A stretch of 7,489 nucleotides of DNA from Actinomycetota bacterium (GTDB taxonomy: Bacteria > Actinomycetota > Thermoleophilia > Gaiellales > Gaiellaceae), in NCBI GenBank assembly GCA_013816275.1, contig JACDER010000060.1:1-7489 (forward strand), written 5' to 3'. The position numbers and the translations under genes are program-made. The notes below the pieces were generated by a model that was not told where the DNA came from, searched no databases, and saw nothing but the letters and a program-made list of their open reading frames with translations. Each line of letters opens with the position of its first letter. Within the stretch, counting starts at the first letter, position 1. Positions 1 through 5,391 of the stretch are shown here, piece by piece.

Positions 1-1320
1 CTCAGGCCCCATCACGGCCACCTCCGCGGTCGGCCAGGCGACGTTGAAGTCGGAGCGGATGTGCTTCGAGCTCATGACGTCGTAGGCCCCGCCGTAGGCC
101 TTGCGCGTGATCACCGTCAGCTTCGGTACGGTCGCCTCCGAATACGCGTACAGCAGCTTCGCGCCGTGCCGGATGATCCCGCCCCACTCCTGGGTCGTTC
201 CCGGCAAGAACCCGGGGACATCCACGAACGTCACGAGCGGAGTGTTGAACGCATCGCACGTGCGGACGAACCGGCCGGCCTTCACCGACGAGTCGATGTC
301 GAGCACCCCCGCAAGCGAGCGCGGCTGGTTGCCGACGATGCCGACGGGATGGCCGTTCAGGCGAGCGAATCCGCAGACGATGTTCTCGGCGAACCGCTCC
401 TGGATCTCGAGGAACTCCCCGTCGTCGACGACCCGCTGGATCACCTGCTTCATGTCGTACGGCTTGGCCGGATCGTCCGGGATCAGCGTGTCGAGCTCCG
501 CGTCCTCCCTGCCCGCCGGATCGGAAGGCGCCGAGTACGGAGGCGGATCGAGGTTGTTCTGAGGAAGGAACGAGAGCAGGTAGCGCGCGTCCTCGAGGCA
601 GGCCTCCTCGTCGGGCGAGACCAGATGGGCCACGCCTGACTTGGCCGCGTGGGTCGCCGCGCCCCCTAGCTCCTCGAACGTGACCTCCTCACCCGTGACC
701 GTCTTCACCACGTCGGGGCCGGTGATGAACATGTACGACGTCCCCTCGACCATTAGCACGAAGTCGGTCATCGCAGGTGAGTACACGGCGCCGCCCGCGC
801 ACGGCCCCATCACCAGGCTGATCTGCGGGATCACACCCGAGCACTGCACGTTCCGCCAGAAGATCTCCGCGTAGCCGGCGAGCGAGACGACGCCTTCCTG
901 GATGCGCGCGCCGCCCGAGTCGTTGATCCCGATCAGGGGGCAGCCGAACTTCGCGGCCATGTCCATGACCTTGCAGATCTTCTCGGCGAACACCTCTGAG
1001 AGGCTGCCGCCGAAGACCGTGAAATCCTGCGAGAAGACGAAGACCTTCCGCCCGAAGATCGTCCCGTAGCCGGTGACGACCGCATCCCCCCACGGCCGTC
1101 GCTCGAGCATCCCGAAGTTCGGCTCGCGGTGGCGGACGTAGCGGTCGAGCTCGACGAATGAGCCGGGATCGAGCAGCTTCAGCAGGCGCTCGCGCGCGAG
1201 CAGCTTCCCCTGGGAGCGGTGCTTCTCGACGGCGCGGCCGGTCCCGGCGTGGAGCGCCTCGTCGCGCAGCTTGCCGAGGAGCTCGAGCTTGTCACTGGTC
1301 CCATCGCCCGTCTCGGTCAC
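1..1320 (-). CDS. pccB: Acyl-CoA carboxylase carboxyltransferase beta subunit (propionyl-CoA carboxylase beta type), 3' end outside window
   Basis: The product is the biotin-dependent carboxyltransferase beta subunit, which moves carboxyl from carboxybiotin onto acetyl-, propionyl- or a longer acyl-CoA in the cytoplasm to give malonyl- or methylmalonyl-CoA. Reading the minus strand from a GTG at 1318-1320 gives 440 uninterrupted codons to the window edge; the family is usually about 510-530 residues, so the C-terminus is missing. Visible signatures are an N-terminal [14 protein letters not shown] segment (about 33-46), [11 protein letters not shown] (about residue 135-146, first oxyanion loop region), [26 protein letters not shown], and [14 protein letters not shown] (407-420, second oxyanion region). 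Asp414 sits at the position reported to set propionyl versus acetyl preference in Streptomyces PccB; Asp there points to propionyl-CoA. That reading is from memory of the literature. No Shine-Dalgarno precedes the GTG, but TAGGCT lies exactly 7 bases upstream. The biotin-carrying alpha subunit is not in the window. Family call is firm; substrate is tentative. Confidence 0.95.
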   Translation of the reverse strand, partial: MTETGDGTSDKLELLGKLRDEALHAGTGRAVEKHRSQGKLLARERLLKLLDPGSFVELDRYVRHREPNFGMLERRPWGDAVVTGYGTIFGRKVFVFSQDFTVFGGSLSEVFAEKICKVMDMAAKFGCPLIGINDSGGARIQEGVVSLAGYAEIFWRNVQCSGVIPQISLVMGPCAGGAVYSPAMTDFVLMVEGTSYMFITGPDVVKTVTGEEVTFEELGGAATHAAKSGVAHLVSPDEEACLEDARYLLSFLPQNNLDPPPYSAPSDPAGREDAELDTLIPDDPAKPYDMKQVIQRVVDDGEFLEIQERFAENIVCGFARLNGHPVGIVGNQPRSLAGVLDIDSSVKAGRFVRTCDAFNTPLVTFVDVPGFLPGTTQEWGGIIRHGAKLLYAYSEATVPKLTVITRKAYGGAYDVMSSKHIRSDFNVAWPTAEVAVMGPE

Positions 1321-1327
1321 GCGCCGG

Positions 1328-1333
1328 AGCCTA
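1328..1333 (-). promoter_or_regulatory. Candidate -10 hexamer for a leaderless pccB transcript
   Basis: Read on the minus strand this is TAGGCT, fitting the actinobacterial TANNNT -10 pattern, with exactly 7 bases before the GTG start of the carboxyltransferase gene. No Shine-Dalgarno and no clear -35 is visible. The same 7-base spacing is seen before the MFS and nuclease genes in this window. Only three bases are fixed in the pattern, so a chance match cannot be excluded for this site alone. The gene could instead be read through from the small ORF just upstream. Confidence 0.35.
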
Positions 1334-1346
1334 GGGGAAGCGCGCC

Positions 1347-1490
1347 CTATGCGCTCTGCTGCTTGCGCCGGTCGAGCTCGGCCTGAGCCTTCTCGGCAAG
1401 CTGGCGAGTTCGCTCCGCGTTCGCACGCATGCGCTCTAGTCGCTCGCGATCAGCCTGGGTTCGCGAGATCAAGCTCTCGTCGATCGCCAT
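1347..1490 (-). CDS. Possible small coiled-coil protein, unknown function
   Basis: From the ATG at 1488-1490 this frame encodes 47 residues ([12 protein letters not shown]...QQSA), very rich in Arg, Glu, Ala and Gln, with a pattern consistent with a single amphipathic helix or coiled coil. There is no cysteine, signal peptide or membrane segment. An alternative in-frame ATG at 1527-1529 adds 13 residues (MAILCGQIARCKA) and one at 1592 adds more. I prefer the shortest form because the extensions are low-complexity and run toward the divergent MFS promoter. No start has a good Shine-Dalgarno. The stop is 26 bases before the carboxyltransferase GTG on the same strand, so co-transcription is plausible. 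Actinobacterial carboxylases have a small epsilon subunit, but its usual motifs are not recognisable here, so I do not call it that. It may not be a real gene. Confidence 0.4.
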   Translation of the reverse strand: MAIDESLISRTQADRERLERMRANAERTRQLAEKAQAELDRRKQQSA

Positions 1491-1549
1491 AGCTTTGCAG
1501 CGCGCAATCTGGCCGCACAAGATGGCCATTCGAGGCGAGTCCGGGCGAG

Positions 1550-1565
1550 CCGTACCTTGGTACGG
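1550..1565. promoter_or_regulatory. Palindrome in the divergent intergenic region, candidate operator
   Basis: CCGTACC-TT-GGTACGG is a perfect inverted repeat with 7-base arms and a 2-base centre. It lies 8 bases before the MFS start codon and overlaps the candidate -10 of that gene, a position suited to repression. On the other side it is upstream of the minus-strand small ORF and carboxyltransferase. No regulator gene is adjacent, so the binding protein is unknown. The role is inferred from symmetry and position only. Confidence 0.4.
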
Positions 1566-1566
1566 T
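1561..1566 (+). promoter_or_regulatory. Candidate -10 hexamer for a leaderless MFS operon transcript
   Basis: TACGGT matches TANNNT and ends 7 bases before the GTG start at 1574, so transcription would begin at or next to the start codon. This agrees with the absence of a Shine-Dalgarno. A second match, TACCTT at 1553-1558, lies 8 bases further upstream. No TTGACA-like -35 is visible at 16-18 bases. Most of it lies within the palindrome at 1550-1565. Confidence 0.35.
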
Positions 1567-1573
1567 CGCCGCC

Positions 1574-2821
1574 GTGCGAAGCCGCCTGCCACCAGCCCTG
1601 CGGGAACGGGACTTCGCCCTGCTCTGGGTGGCGAGCGGGACGACCGGGCTGGCGTCGCAGATGATCCTCGTGGCGGTCGGGTGGCAGGTCTACGAGATCC
1701 ACCGCAACCCCTTCGACCTGGGCCTGATCGGGCTCGCCGAGTTCGTCCCGCTCCTCCTCCTCGCGCTGCCCGCGGGCCAGCTCGCGGACCGGGTCTCCCG
1801 CAGGGCCATCATCGCCGTGGCGCTCGTCGTCGACACCGCCGTCGCGGCGCTCCTGCTCGTCGTGACGGTGGCGGACGCGAGGACCCTGTGGCCCTACCTC
1901 GCGCTCGCCGCACTAACGGGCGCGGCGGCCTCTGTTTCCGCACCCGCGCTCCGAGCGCTGCTGCCCGAGCTGGTTGCCCCCGAGCTGATGGCAAGCGCGA
2001 TGGCGCTGCGGGCCGTCTCCTGGCAGTCCGCGGTCGTCGCCGGGCCGGTGGTGGGTGGCGTGCTCTTCTCCGCGCTGCCCGAACTTCCGTATGCGGTGGC
2101 CGTCGGGCTCTTCCTGGTTGCGGTGGGGTGCGTGCTGGCCGTGCGGAGGCGCCCGGCGGCGGTGCTTCGCGGGGACGAGACCTTCGGATGGGCCAGCCTG
2201 GTAGGAGGCGTCCGCTTCCTCCTGCGGACGAGGATGGTGCTCGGTGCCATCCTCCTCGACCTGTTCGCCGTGCTGTTCGGGGGTGCGATCTCCCTGGCTC
2301 CGGTGTTCGCCAGCAGCATCCTGCACGTCGGCCCCGTAGGGCTCGGCGCTCTCCGCAGCGCGCCCGCGGTTGGCGCCGTGGTTGCGGGCGTGCTCCTAGC
2401 GCGCCGGCCTCTCCGCCGCCCAGCCGGCCCGACGCTCCTCATCGTCGTCGCGCTGTTCGGCGTGTCGATGATCGCCTTCGGCCTGTCGCGGTGGCTGCCG
2501 CTCTCGCTCGCGGCGCTGGCCGTGGCCGGCTTCGTGGACATGATCAGCATGAACATCCGGGCGACCACGGTCGCGCTGGTGACCCCGAACGAGCTGCGGG
2601 GGCGCGTGATGGCCGTGGAAATGGTCTTCATCGGAGCCTCGAACGAGCTCGGCGCCTTCGAATCGGGAGTGGTCGCCTCGCTGGTTGGGACCGTGGCTTC
2701 GGTGGTTGCAGGAGGCGTCGCGACGATCGCGATCGCACTGGCATGGACGAGGCTCTTCCCCTCCCTTGCGCACCTCCGCCGTCTCGAGGACCTGCAGCCC
2801 GAGCCGGTTAGAGTCGCCTGA
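1574..2821 (+). CDS. MFS transporter, EntS-like (MFS_3) family
   Basis: This encodes a 415-residue inner-membrane secondary transporter of the major facilitator superfamily, most like the EntS/MFS_3 exporters of siderophores, drugs or metabolites. About twelve hydrophobic segments can be traced, beginning near residue 15 and ending near 395. The loop 2-3 signature GQLADRVSRR is at 68-77, and the matching C-terminal half carries PNELRGRVMAVEM at 338-350, followed by GASNELGAFESG, a stretch typical of this subfamily. Length is normal. The start is GTG at 1574, in keeping with the ERDFALLW opening of the family; no Shine-Dalgarno is present. It is the first gene of a three-gene operon: its TGA shares its final A with the ATG of the PLP enzyme, implying translational coupling. 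The substrate cannot be read from the sequence, but its partners suggest an amino-acid- or peptide-derived compound, probably exported. Confidence 0.92.
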   Translation: MRSRLPPALRERDFALLWVASGTTGLASQMILVAVGWQVYEIHRNPFDLGLIGLAEFVPLLLLALPAGQLADRVSRRAIIAVALVVDTAVAALLLVVTVADARTLWPYLALAALTGAAASVSAPALRALLPELVAPELMASAMALRAVSWQSAVVAGPVVGGVLFSALPELPYAVAVGLFLVAVGCVLAVRRRPAAVLRGDETFGWASLVGGVRFLLRTRMVLGAILLDLFAVLFGGAISLAPVFASSILHVGPVGLGALRSAPAVGAVVAGVLLARRPLRRPAGPTLLIVVALFGVSMIAFGLSRWLPLSLAALAVAGFVDMISMNIRATTVALVTPNELRGRVMAVEMVFIGASNELGAFESGVVASLVGTVASVVAGGVATIAIALAWTRLFPSLAHLRRLEDLQPEPVRVA

Positions 2822-3807
2822 TGGCGCTCGACCGCTCGACGATCTGGCCTTACATCGACGGCGAGCCCGGAGAGTTCAACTACTCGCGCTACGACCATCC
2901 GGCCGGCGTCGAGGCGGAGCGCGCGCTGGGAGAGCTGGACGGCGGTCACGCGCTGCTCTTCTCGTCCGGCGCGGCAGCATCCTCGACGGTCGTGCTCGGG
3001 CTCCTCGCTCCGGGCCAGACGATCGCGCTCGCCGAGGGCTGCTACTACGGAACCGGCCTACTCCTGCGCGAGCTCGAGCGCTGGGGCGTCCGCTTCGTCG
3101 AGTTCGACCAGACCGGCCCCGCGCCCGAGGACGCAGACCTCGTCTGGCTCGAAGCCCCCTCGAACCCCTTCCTCACGTTCCCCGACATGGAGGCAGCCCG
3201 CGCTCACCCGGCCAAGGTGCTCGTCGACGCAACGGCGTCTACACCGGTGCTCTTCCGTCCGCTGGAACACGGCGCGGACGTCGTGCTCCACAGCGCGACG
3301 AAGTACCTCGGCGGCCACCACGACGCGCTGGCGGGCGCCCTCGTGTTCCGCGCGCGCGAGGATCACGAGCGCATCAAGGGGCTGCGCGGGCGGACCGGGC
3401 CGATCGCGGCGCCCGACACGGCCTGGCTCGTCCTCCGGGGATTGAAGACGCTCGAGCTGCGCGTGCGGCGTCAGTCCGAGAGCGCTCTCGAGCTGGCACG
3501 GCGGCTGGACGGACACGCGCGGGTCGAGCGGGTCCGATACCCGGGCCTCGGCGACGAGCTGGCCTCGCGCTACATGTCGGGGGGCTTCGGCGGGCTGCTC
3601 TCGTTCGACGTCGCGGGGGATGCGACACGAGTCGAGCGCTCGACCCGGCTGATCGCGAACGCGACCAGCCTCGGGGGGGCCGACTCCGTGCTCGAGACGC
3701 GATATCGGTGGGAGGGCGACCGCGTTCCGGAGAACCTGATCCGTCTCAGCGTTGGCCTCGAGGACGTCGAGGCGCTCTGGTCCGACCTGGAGCACGCGCT
3801 CGAATGA
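2821..3807 (+). CDS. Cys/Met metabolism PLP-dependent enzyme (cystathionine gamma-synthase/lyase superfamily), N-terminally short
   Basis: This is a 328-residue fold-type I PLP enzyme of the trans-sulfuration superfamily (MetB, MetC, gamma-lyase, O-acylhomoserine sulfhydrylase). The Schiff-base lysine is Lys161 in HSATKYLGGHHD. The YSRY segment (21-24) matches the tyrosine and arginine that grip the neighbouring subunit's PLP phosphate. CYYGT (74-78) carries the ring-stacking tyrosine, EAPSNP is at 111-116, VDATAST at 135-141 supplies the pyridine-N aspartate, and IRLSVGLED (307-315) holds the substrate-carboxylate arginine. It is odd in two ways. It is about 50-70 residues shorter than usual, with the N-terminal arm gone; an in-frame TAG at 2809-2811 shows the ATG at 2821 is the only reasonable start. 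Also, the usual HPASMTH-like stretch after LGG is replaced by DSVLETRYRWEGD (289-301). Reaction and substrate (cystathionine, cysteine, methionine or an S-conjugate) are therefore not assignable. It is coupled to the genes on both sides. Confidence 0.88.
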   Translation: MALDRSTIWPYIDGEPGEFNYSRYDHPAGVEAERALGELDGGHALLFSSGAAASSTVVLGLLAPGQTIALAEGCYYGTGLLLRELERWGVRFVEFDQTGPAPEDADLVWLEAPSNPFLTFPDMEAARAHPAKVLVDATASTPVLFRPLEHGADVVLHSATKYLGGHHDALAGALVFRAREDHERIKGLRGRTGPIAAPDTAWLVLRGLKTLELRVRRQSESALELARRLDGHARVERVRYPGLGDELASRYMSGGFGGLLSFDVAGDATRVERSTRLIANATSLGGADSVLETRYRWEGDRVPENLIRLSVGLEDVEALWSDLEHALE

Positions 3808-4832
3808 CGATTCCCGTCTTCGACGGGCACAACGACGTGGTCCTGCGGCTGGACGAGGGGCGGAGCTTCCTCGAGGAGTCGAGCGAGGGTCACCTCGACC
3901 TACCGCGCGCACGCCGGGGAGGCTTTGCCGGCGGGATCTTCGCGATCTTCGTCTCCGGGCCGGAGCACGGTGACATGGAAGGCAAGCCGGACGGGCCCTA
4001 CTCCTTTCCGCTCGCCGCTTCGATCGCTCCCGAGTTCGCATCCTCGCGGGCCGACCGCCTGGAGGAGATCCTCCGCGGGCTCGACGACCAGGGAGCGCTC
4101 CGGCTGGTCAAGACCGCCGCCGAGATCGAAGATTGCTTCGAGACCGGGACGATCGCCGCCGTCCTGCACCTGGAGGGAGCCGAGCCGATCCTGAATCCCG
4201 AGGACATGGAGCGACGCTACGACCGGGGCCTGCGCTCGCTCGGTCTCGTCTGGAGCCGGGCGAACAAGTACGCCGAGGGCGTTCCCTTCCGCTTCCCGGC
4301 CTCGCCGGACACGGGACCTGGGCTCAGCCAGGAAGGCCGGCACCTCGTTCGCACCTGCAACCGGCTCGGCGTGCTCGTCGACCTCTCGCACCTCAACCTG
4401 CGCGGGTTCTTCGACGTCGTGGAGATCTCTGATGCGCCTCTCGTGGCCTCGCACTCGAACGCGCATGCGCTCTGCGCCTCGACTCGCAACCTGACCGACG
4501 AGCAGCTGGACATGATCGCTGCGACGAACGGGCTCGTCGGGGTCAACTTCGCGGTCGGCTTCCTGCGCGCGGACGGGCAGCTCAACCCCGAGGGCACACC
4601 GCTGGAGACGGTCGTCGGGCACATCGACTACCTCGTCGAGCGAATGGGCATCGATTGCGTCGGTCTGGGCTCAGATTTCGAAGGGGCCGCGCCGCCTACC
4701 GAGCTGGGCGACGCGAGCCTGCTGCCGGCGCTGTTCGACGCCTTGCGGGATCGCGGCTACGACGACGACGCGCTCGCGAAGATCGCGCACGGAAACTGGA
4801 TCCGGGTGCTGCGCGAGACCTGGGGAAGCTAG
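3804..4832 (+). CDS. Membrane-dipeptidase family (M19) zinc dipeptidase
   Basis: This 342-residue metal-dependent dipeptidase belongs to peptidase family M19, whose members cut dipeptides such as Cys-Gly, its S-conjugates, or dipeptides with a C-terminal D-residue. All expected active-site residues are present. DGHND (7-11) gives the HxD metal ligands His9 and Asp11, HLEG (122-125) gives bridging Glu124, and DLSH (193-196) gives His196. ASHSNAH (215-221) gives His217, STRNL (226-230) gives the substrate arginine Arg228, and GLGSDFEG (287-294) gives Asp291. There is no signal peptide or anchor, so it is probably cytoplasmic. The length is normal for bacterial members. The start ATG overlaps the PLP-enzyme stop as ATGA (4 bases), and it closes the operon. 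Its TAG is one base from the mature 3' end of the convergent tRNA-Thr, with no terminator between. Family call is firm; the true substrate is unknown. Confidence 0.95.
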   Translation: MTIPVFDGHNDVVLRLDEGRSFLEESSEGHLDLPRARRGGFAGGIFAIFVSGPEHGDMEGKPDGPYSFPLAASIAPEFASSRADRLEEILRGLDDQGALRLVKTAAEIEDCFETGTIAAVLHLEGAEPILNPEDMERRYDRGLRSLGLVWSRANKYAEGVPFRFPASPDTGPGLSQEGRHLVRTCNRLGVLVDLSHLNLRGFFDVVEISDAPLVASHSNAHALCASTRNLTDEQLDMIAATNGLVGVNFAVGFLRADGQLNPEGTPLETVVGHIDYLVERMGIDCVGLGSDFEGAAPPTELGDASLLPALFDALRDRGYDDDALAKIAHGNWIRVLRETWGS

Positions 4833-4833
4833 A

Positions 4834-4905
4834 GCCGGGGGCGGGACTCGAACCCGCGGCCTAGGCTTTACAAGAGCCTTGCTCTGCCAGCTGAGCTACC
4901 CCGGC
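4834..4905 (-). tRNA. tRNA-Thr (anticodon UGU)
   Basis: The minus strand folds into a complete 72-base cloverleaf. The acceptor stem GCCGGGG pairs fully with CCCCGGC, the D stem is GCTC/GAGC around an 8-base loop containing GG, and the anticodon stem is AGGCT/AGCCT. The loop CTTGTAA places TGT at positions 34-36, reading ACA threonine codons. A 5-base variable loop follows, then the T arm GCGGG-TTCGAGT-CCCGC. The discriminator is T at 4833 and no CCA is encoded. There is no intron. It lies between the convergent dipeptidase (ending at 4832) and the divergently transcribed nuclease gene (starting at 4952). Confidence 0.96.
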
Positions 4906-4914
4906 GCGCGGTGT

Positions 4915-4920
4915 ACGTTA
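4915..4920 (-). promoter_or_regulatory. Candidate -10 hexamer for tRNA-Thr
   Basis: On the minus strand this reads TAACGT, matching TANNNT, 9 bases before the mature tRNA 5' end, which would leave a leader of a few bases for RNase P to remove. No convincing -35 is seen 16-18 bases upstream. It lies in the 46-base gap shared with the divergent nuclease promoter. Confidence 0.3.
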
Positions 4921-4938
4921 GCCGTCCGGGGGCCTGTT

Positions 4939-4944
4939 TACTGT
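4939..4944 (+). promoter_or_regulatory. Candidate -10 hexamer for a leaderless nuclease transcript
   Basis: TACTGT matches TANNNT and ends exactly 7 bases before the ATG at 4952, predicting a transcript that starts at or next to the start codon. The area (GTTTACTGTTTAGG) is noticeably more AT-rich than its surroundings. No clear -35 or Shine-Dalgarno is visible. Confidence 0.4.
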
Positions 4945-4951
4945 TTAGGCA

Positions 4952-5386
4952 ATGAACCATCCCGAGGCCAAAGGTGACCGGTCGACGCTTGCGGTGATGC
5001 TTGCTCTCCAGGAGCTCGGTTTGCCGTTCCTCATTCCGTTCGGTGAGAACTCTCGGTACGACCTCGTACTCGAACTCGAGTCCCAGCTAGCTCGCGTCCA
5101 GTGCAAGACGGGCCGTTTGCGAAACGGAGCCGTGCTGTTCGCCGCGTGTAGCTGCTACGGCCACCACCGCAATCCAGGTGTCGCTCGGCGGGACTATGCG
5201 GGTCAGGTCGAGTTCTTCGCCGTCTATTGTCCTCAGACGTTCGGGGTGTACCTGATTCCGATTGCGGACATACCGAACCGCGTCTCGGCCGCGCTTCGTG
5301 TGACGCCGCCGCGCAACAACCAACGGCGCCTCATCCGGCTCGCCGCCGACTACGAGATTGCGAAGGTGAGCGTCGTGACCGTCTAG
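4952..5386 (+). CDS. PD-(D/E)XK nuclease family protein, related to tRNA-intron homing endonucleases
   Basis: This encodes a small 144-residue nuclease-fold protein. After an opening EAKGDRSTLAVMLALQELG helix (5-23), the core reads GENSRYDLVLE (31-41) and RVQCKTGRLRNG (48-59). Asp37, Gln50 and Lys52 form the PD-(D/E)XK active site, with Gln in the variable acidic position. A conserved-looking strand pair follows (QVEFFAVYCP, GVYLIPIADIP), then a basic PPRNNQRR segment (119-126). From memory this architecture fits the family containing I-Ssp6803I, encoded in a cyanobacterial tRNA intron, and many free-standing actinobacterial and phage relatives. No intron is present here. Hand-counted GC over 4981-5340 is about 62%, against 75-78% in lines sampled from the MFS and dipeptidase genes. 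It lies opposite to sigH and the tRNA, and its stop is 5 bases from the sigH stop. This suggests acquisition by transfer. The biological target is unknown. Confidence 0.8.
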   Translation: MNHPEAKGDRSTLAVMLALQELGLPFLIPFGENSRYDLVLELESQLARVQCKTGRLRNGAVLFAACSCYGHHRNPGVARRDYAGQVEFFAVYCPQTFGVYLIPIADIPNRVSAALRVTPPRNNQRRLIRLAADYEIAKVSVVTV

Positions 5387-5391
5387 AACGC

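Noticed and set aside
61..639. Plus-strand frames opposite the carboxyltransferase
   Set aside because: The minus-strand frame contains all the carboxyltransferase motifs without interruption; the opposite frames are shadows.
1347..1592. Small ORF as the carboxylase epsilon subunit
   Set aside because: Position (upstream of pccB) and sequence (uniform charged helix) do not fit the known epsilon family as I recall it.
1894..2949. Minus-strand 351-codon frame opposite the MFS gene
   Set aside because: Ser/Thr/Arg/Pro-rich translation with no motif, fully antisense to a well-supported transporter. It is a codon-bias shadow.
3058..4041. Minus-strand 327-codon frame opposite the PLP enzyme and dipeptidase
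   Set aside because: Arg-rich antisense translation spanning the overlap of two real genes; no recognisable fold or start signal.
2685..4832. Long plus-strand open frame of 715 codons continuous with the dipeptidase
   Set aside because: Only the part from the ATG at 3804 is the dipeptidase. The upstream extension overlaps the PLP-enzyme and MFS genes in another frame and is Arg/Pro/Ala-rich low-complexity sequence, an effect of high GC.
4834..4905. tRNA-Thr as an attachment site for an integrative element
   Set aside because: Integration usually repeats the tRNA 3' end, which here abuts the dipeptidase stop. I see no second copy of the 3' segment and no integrase in the window; the nuclease lies at the 5' end.
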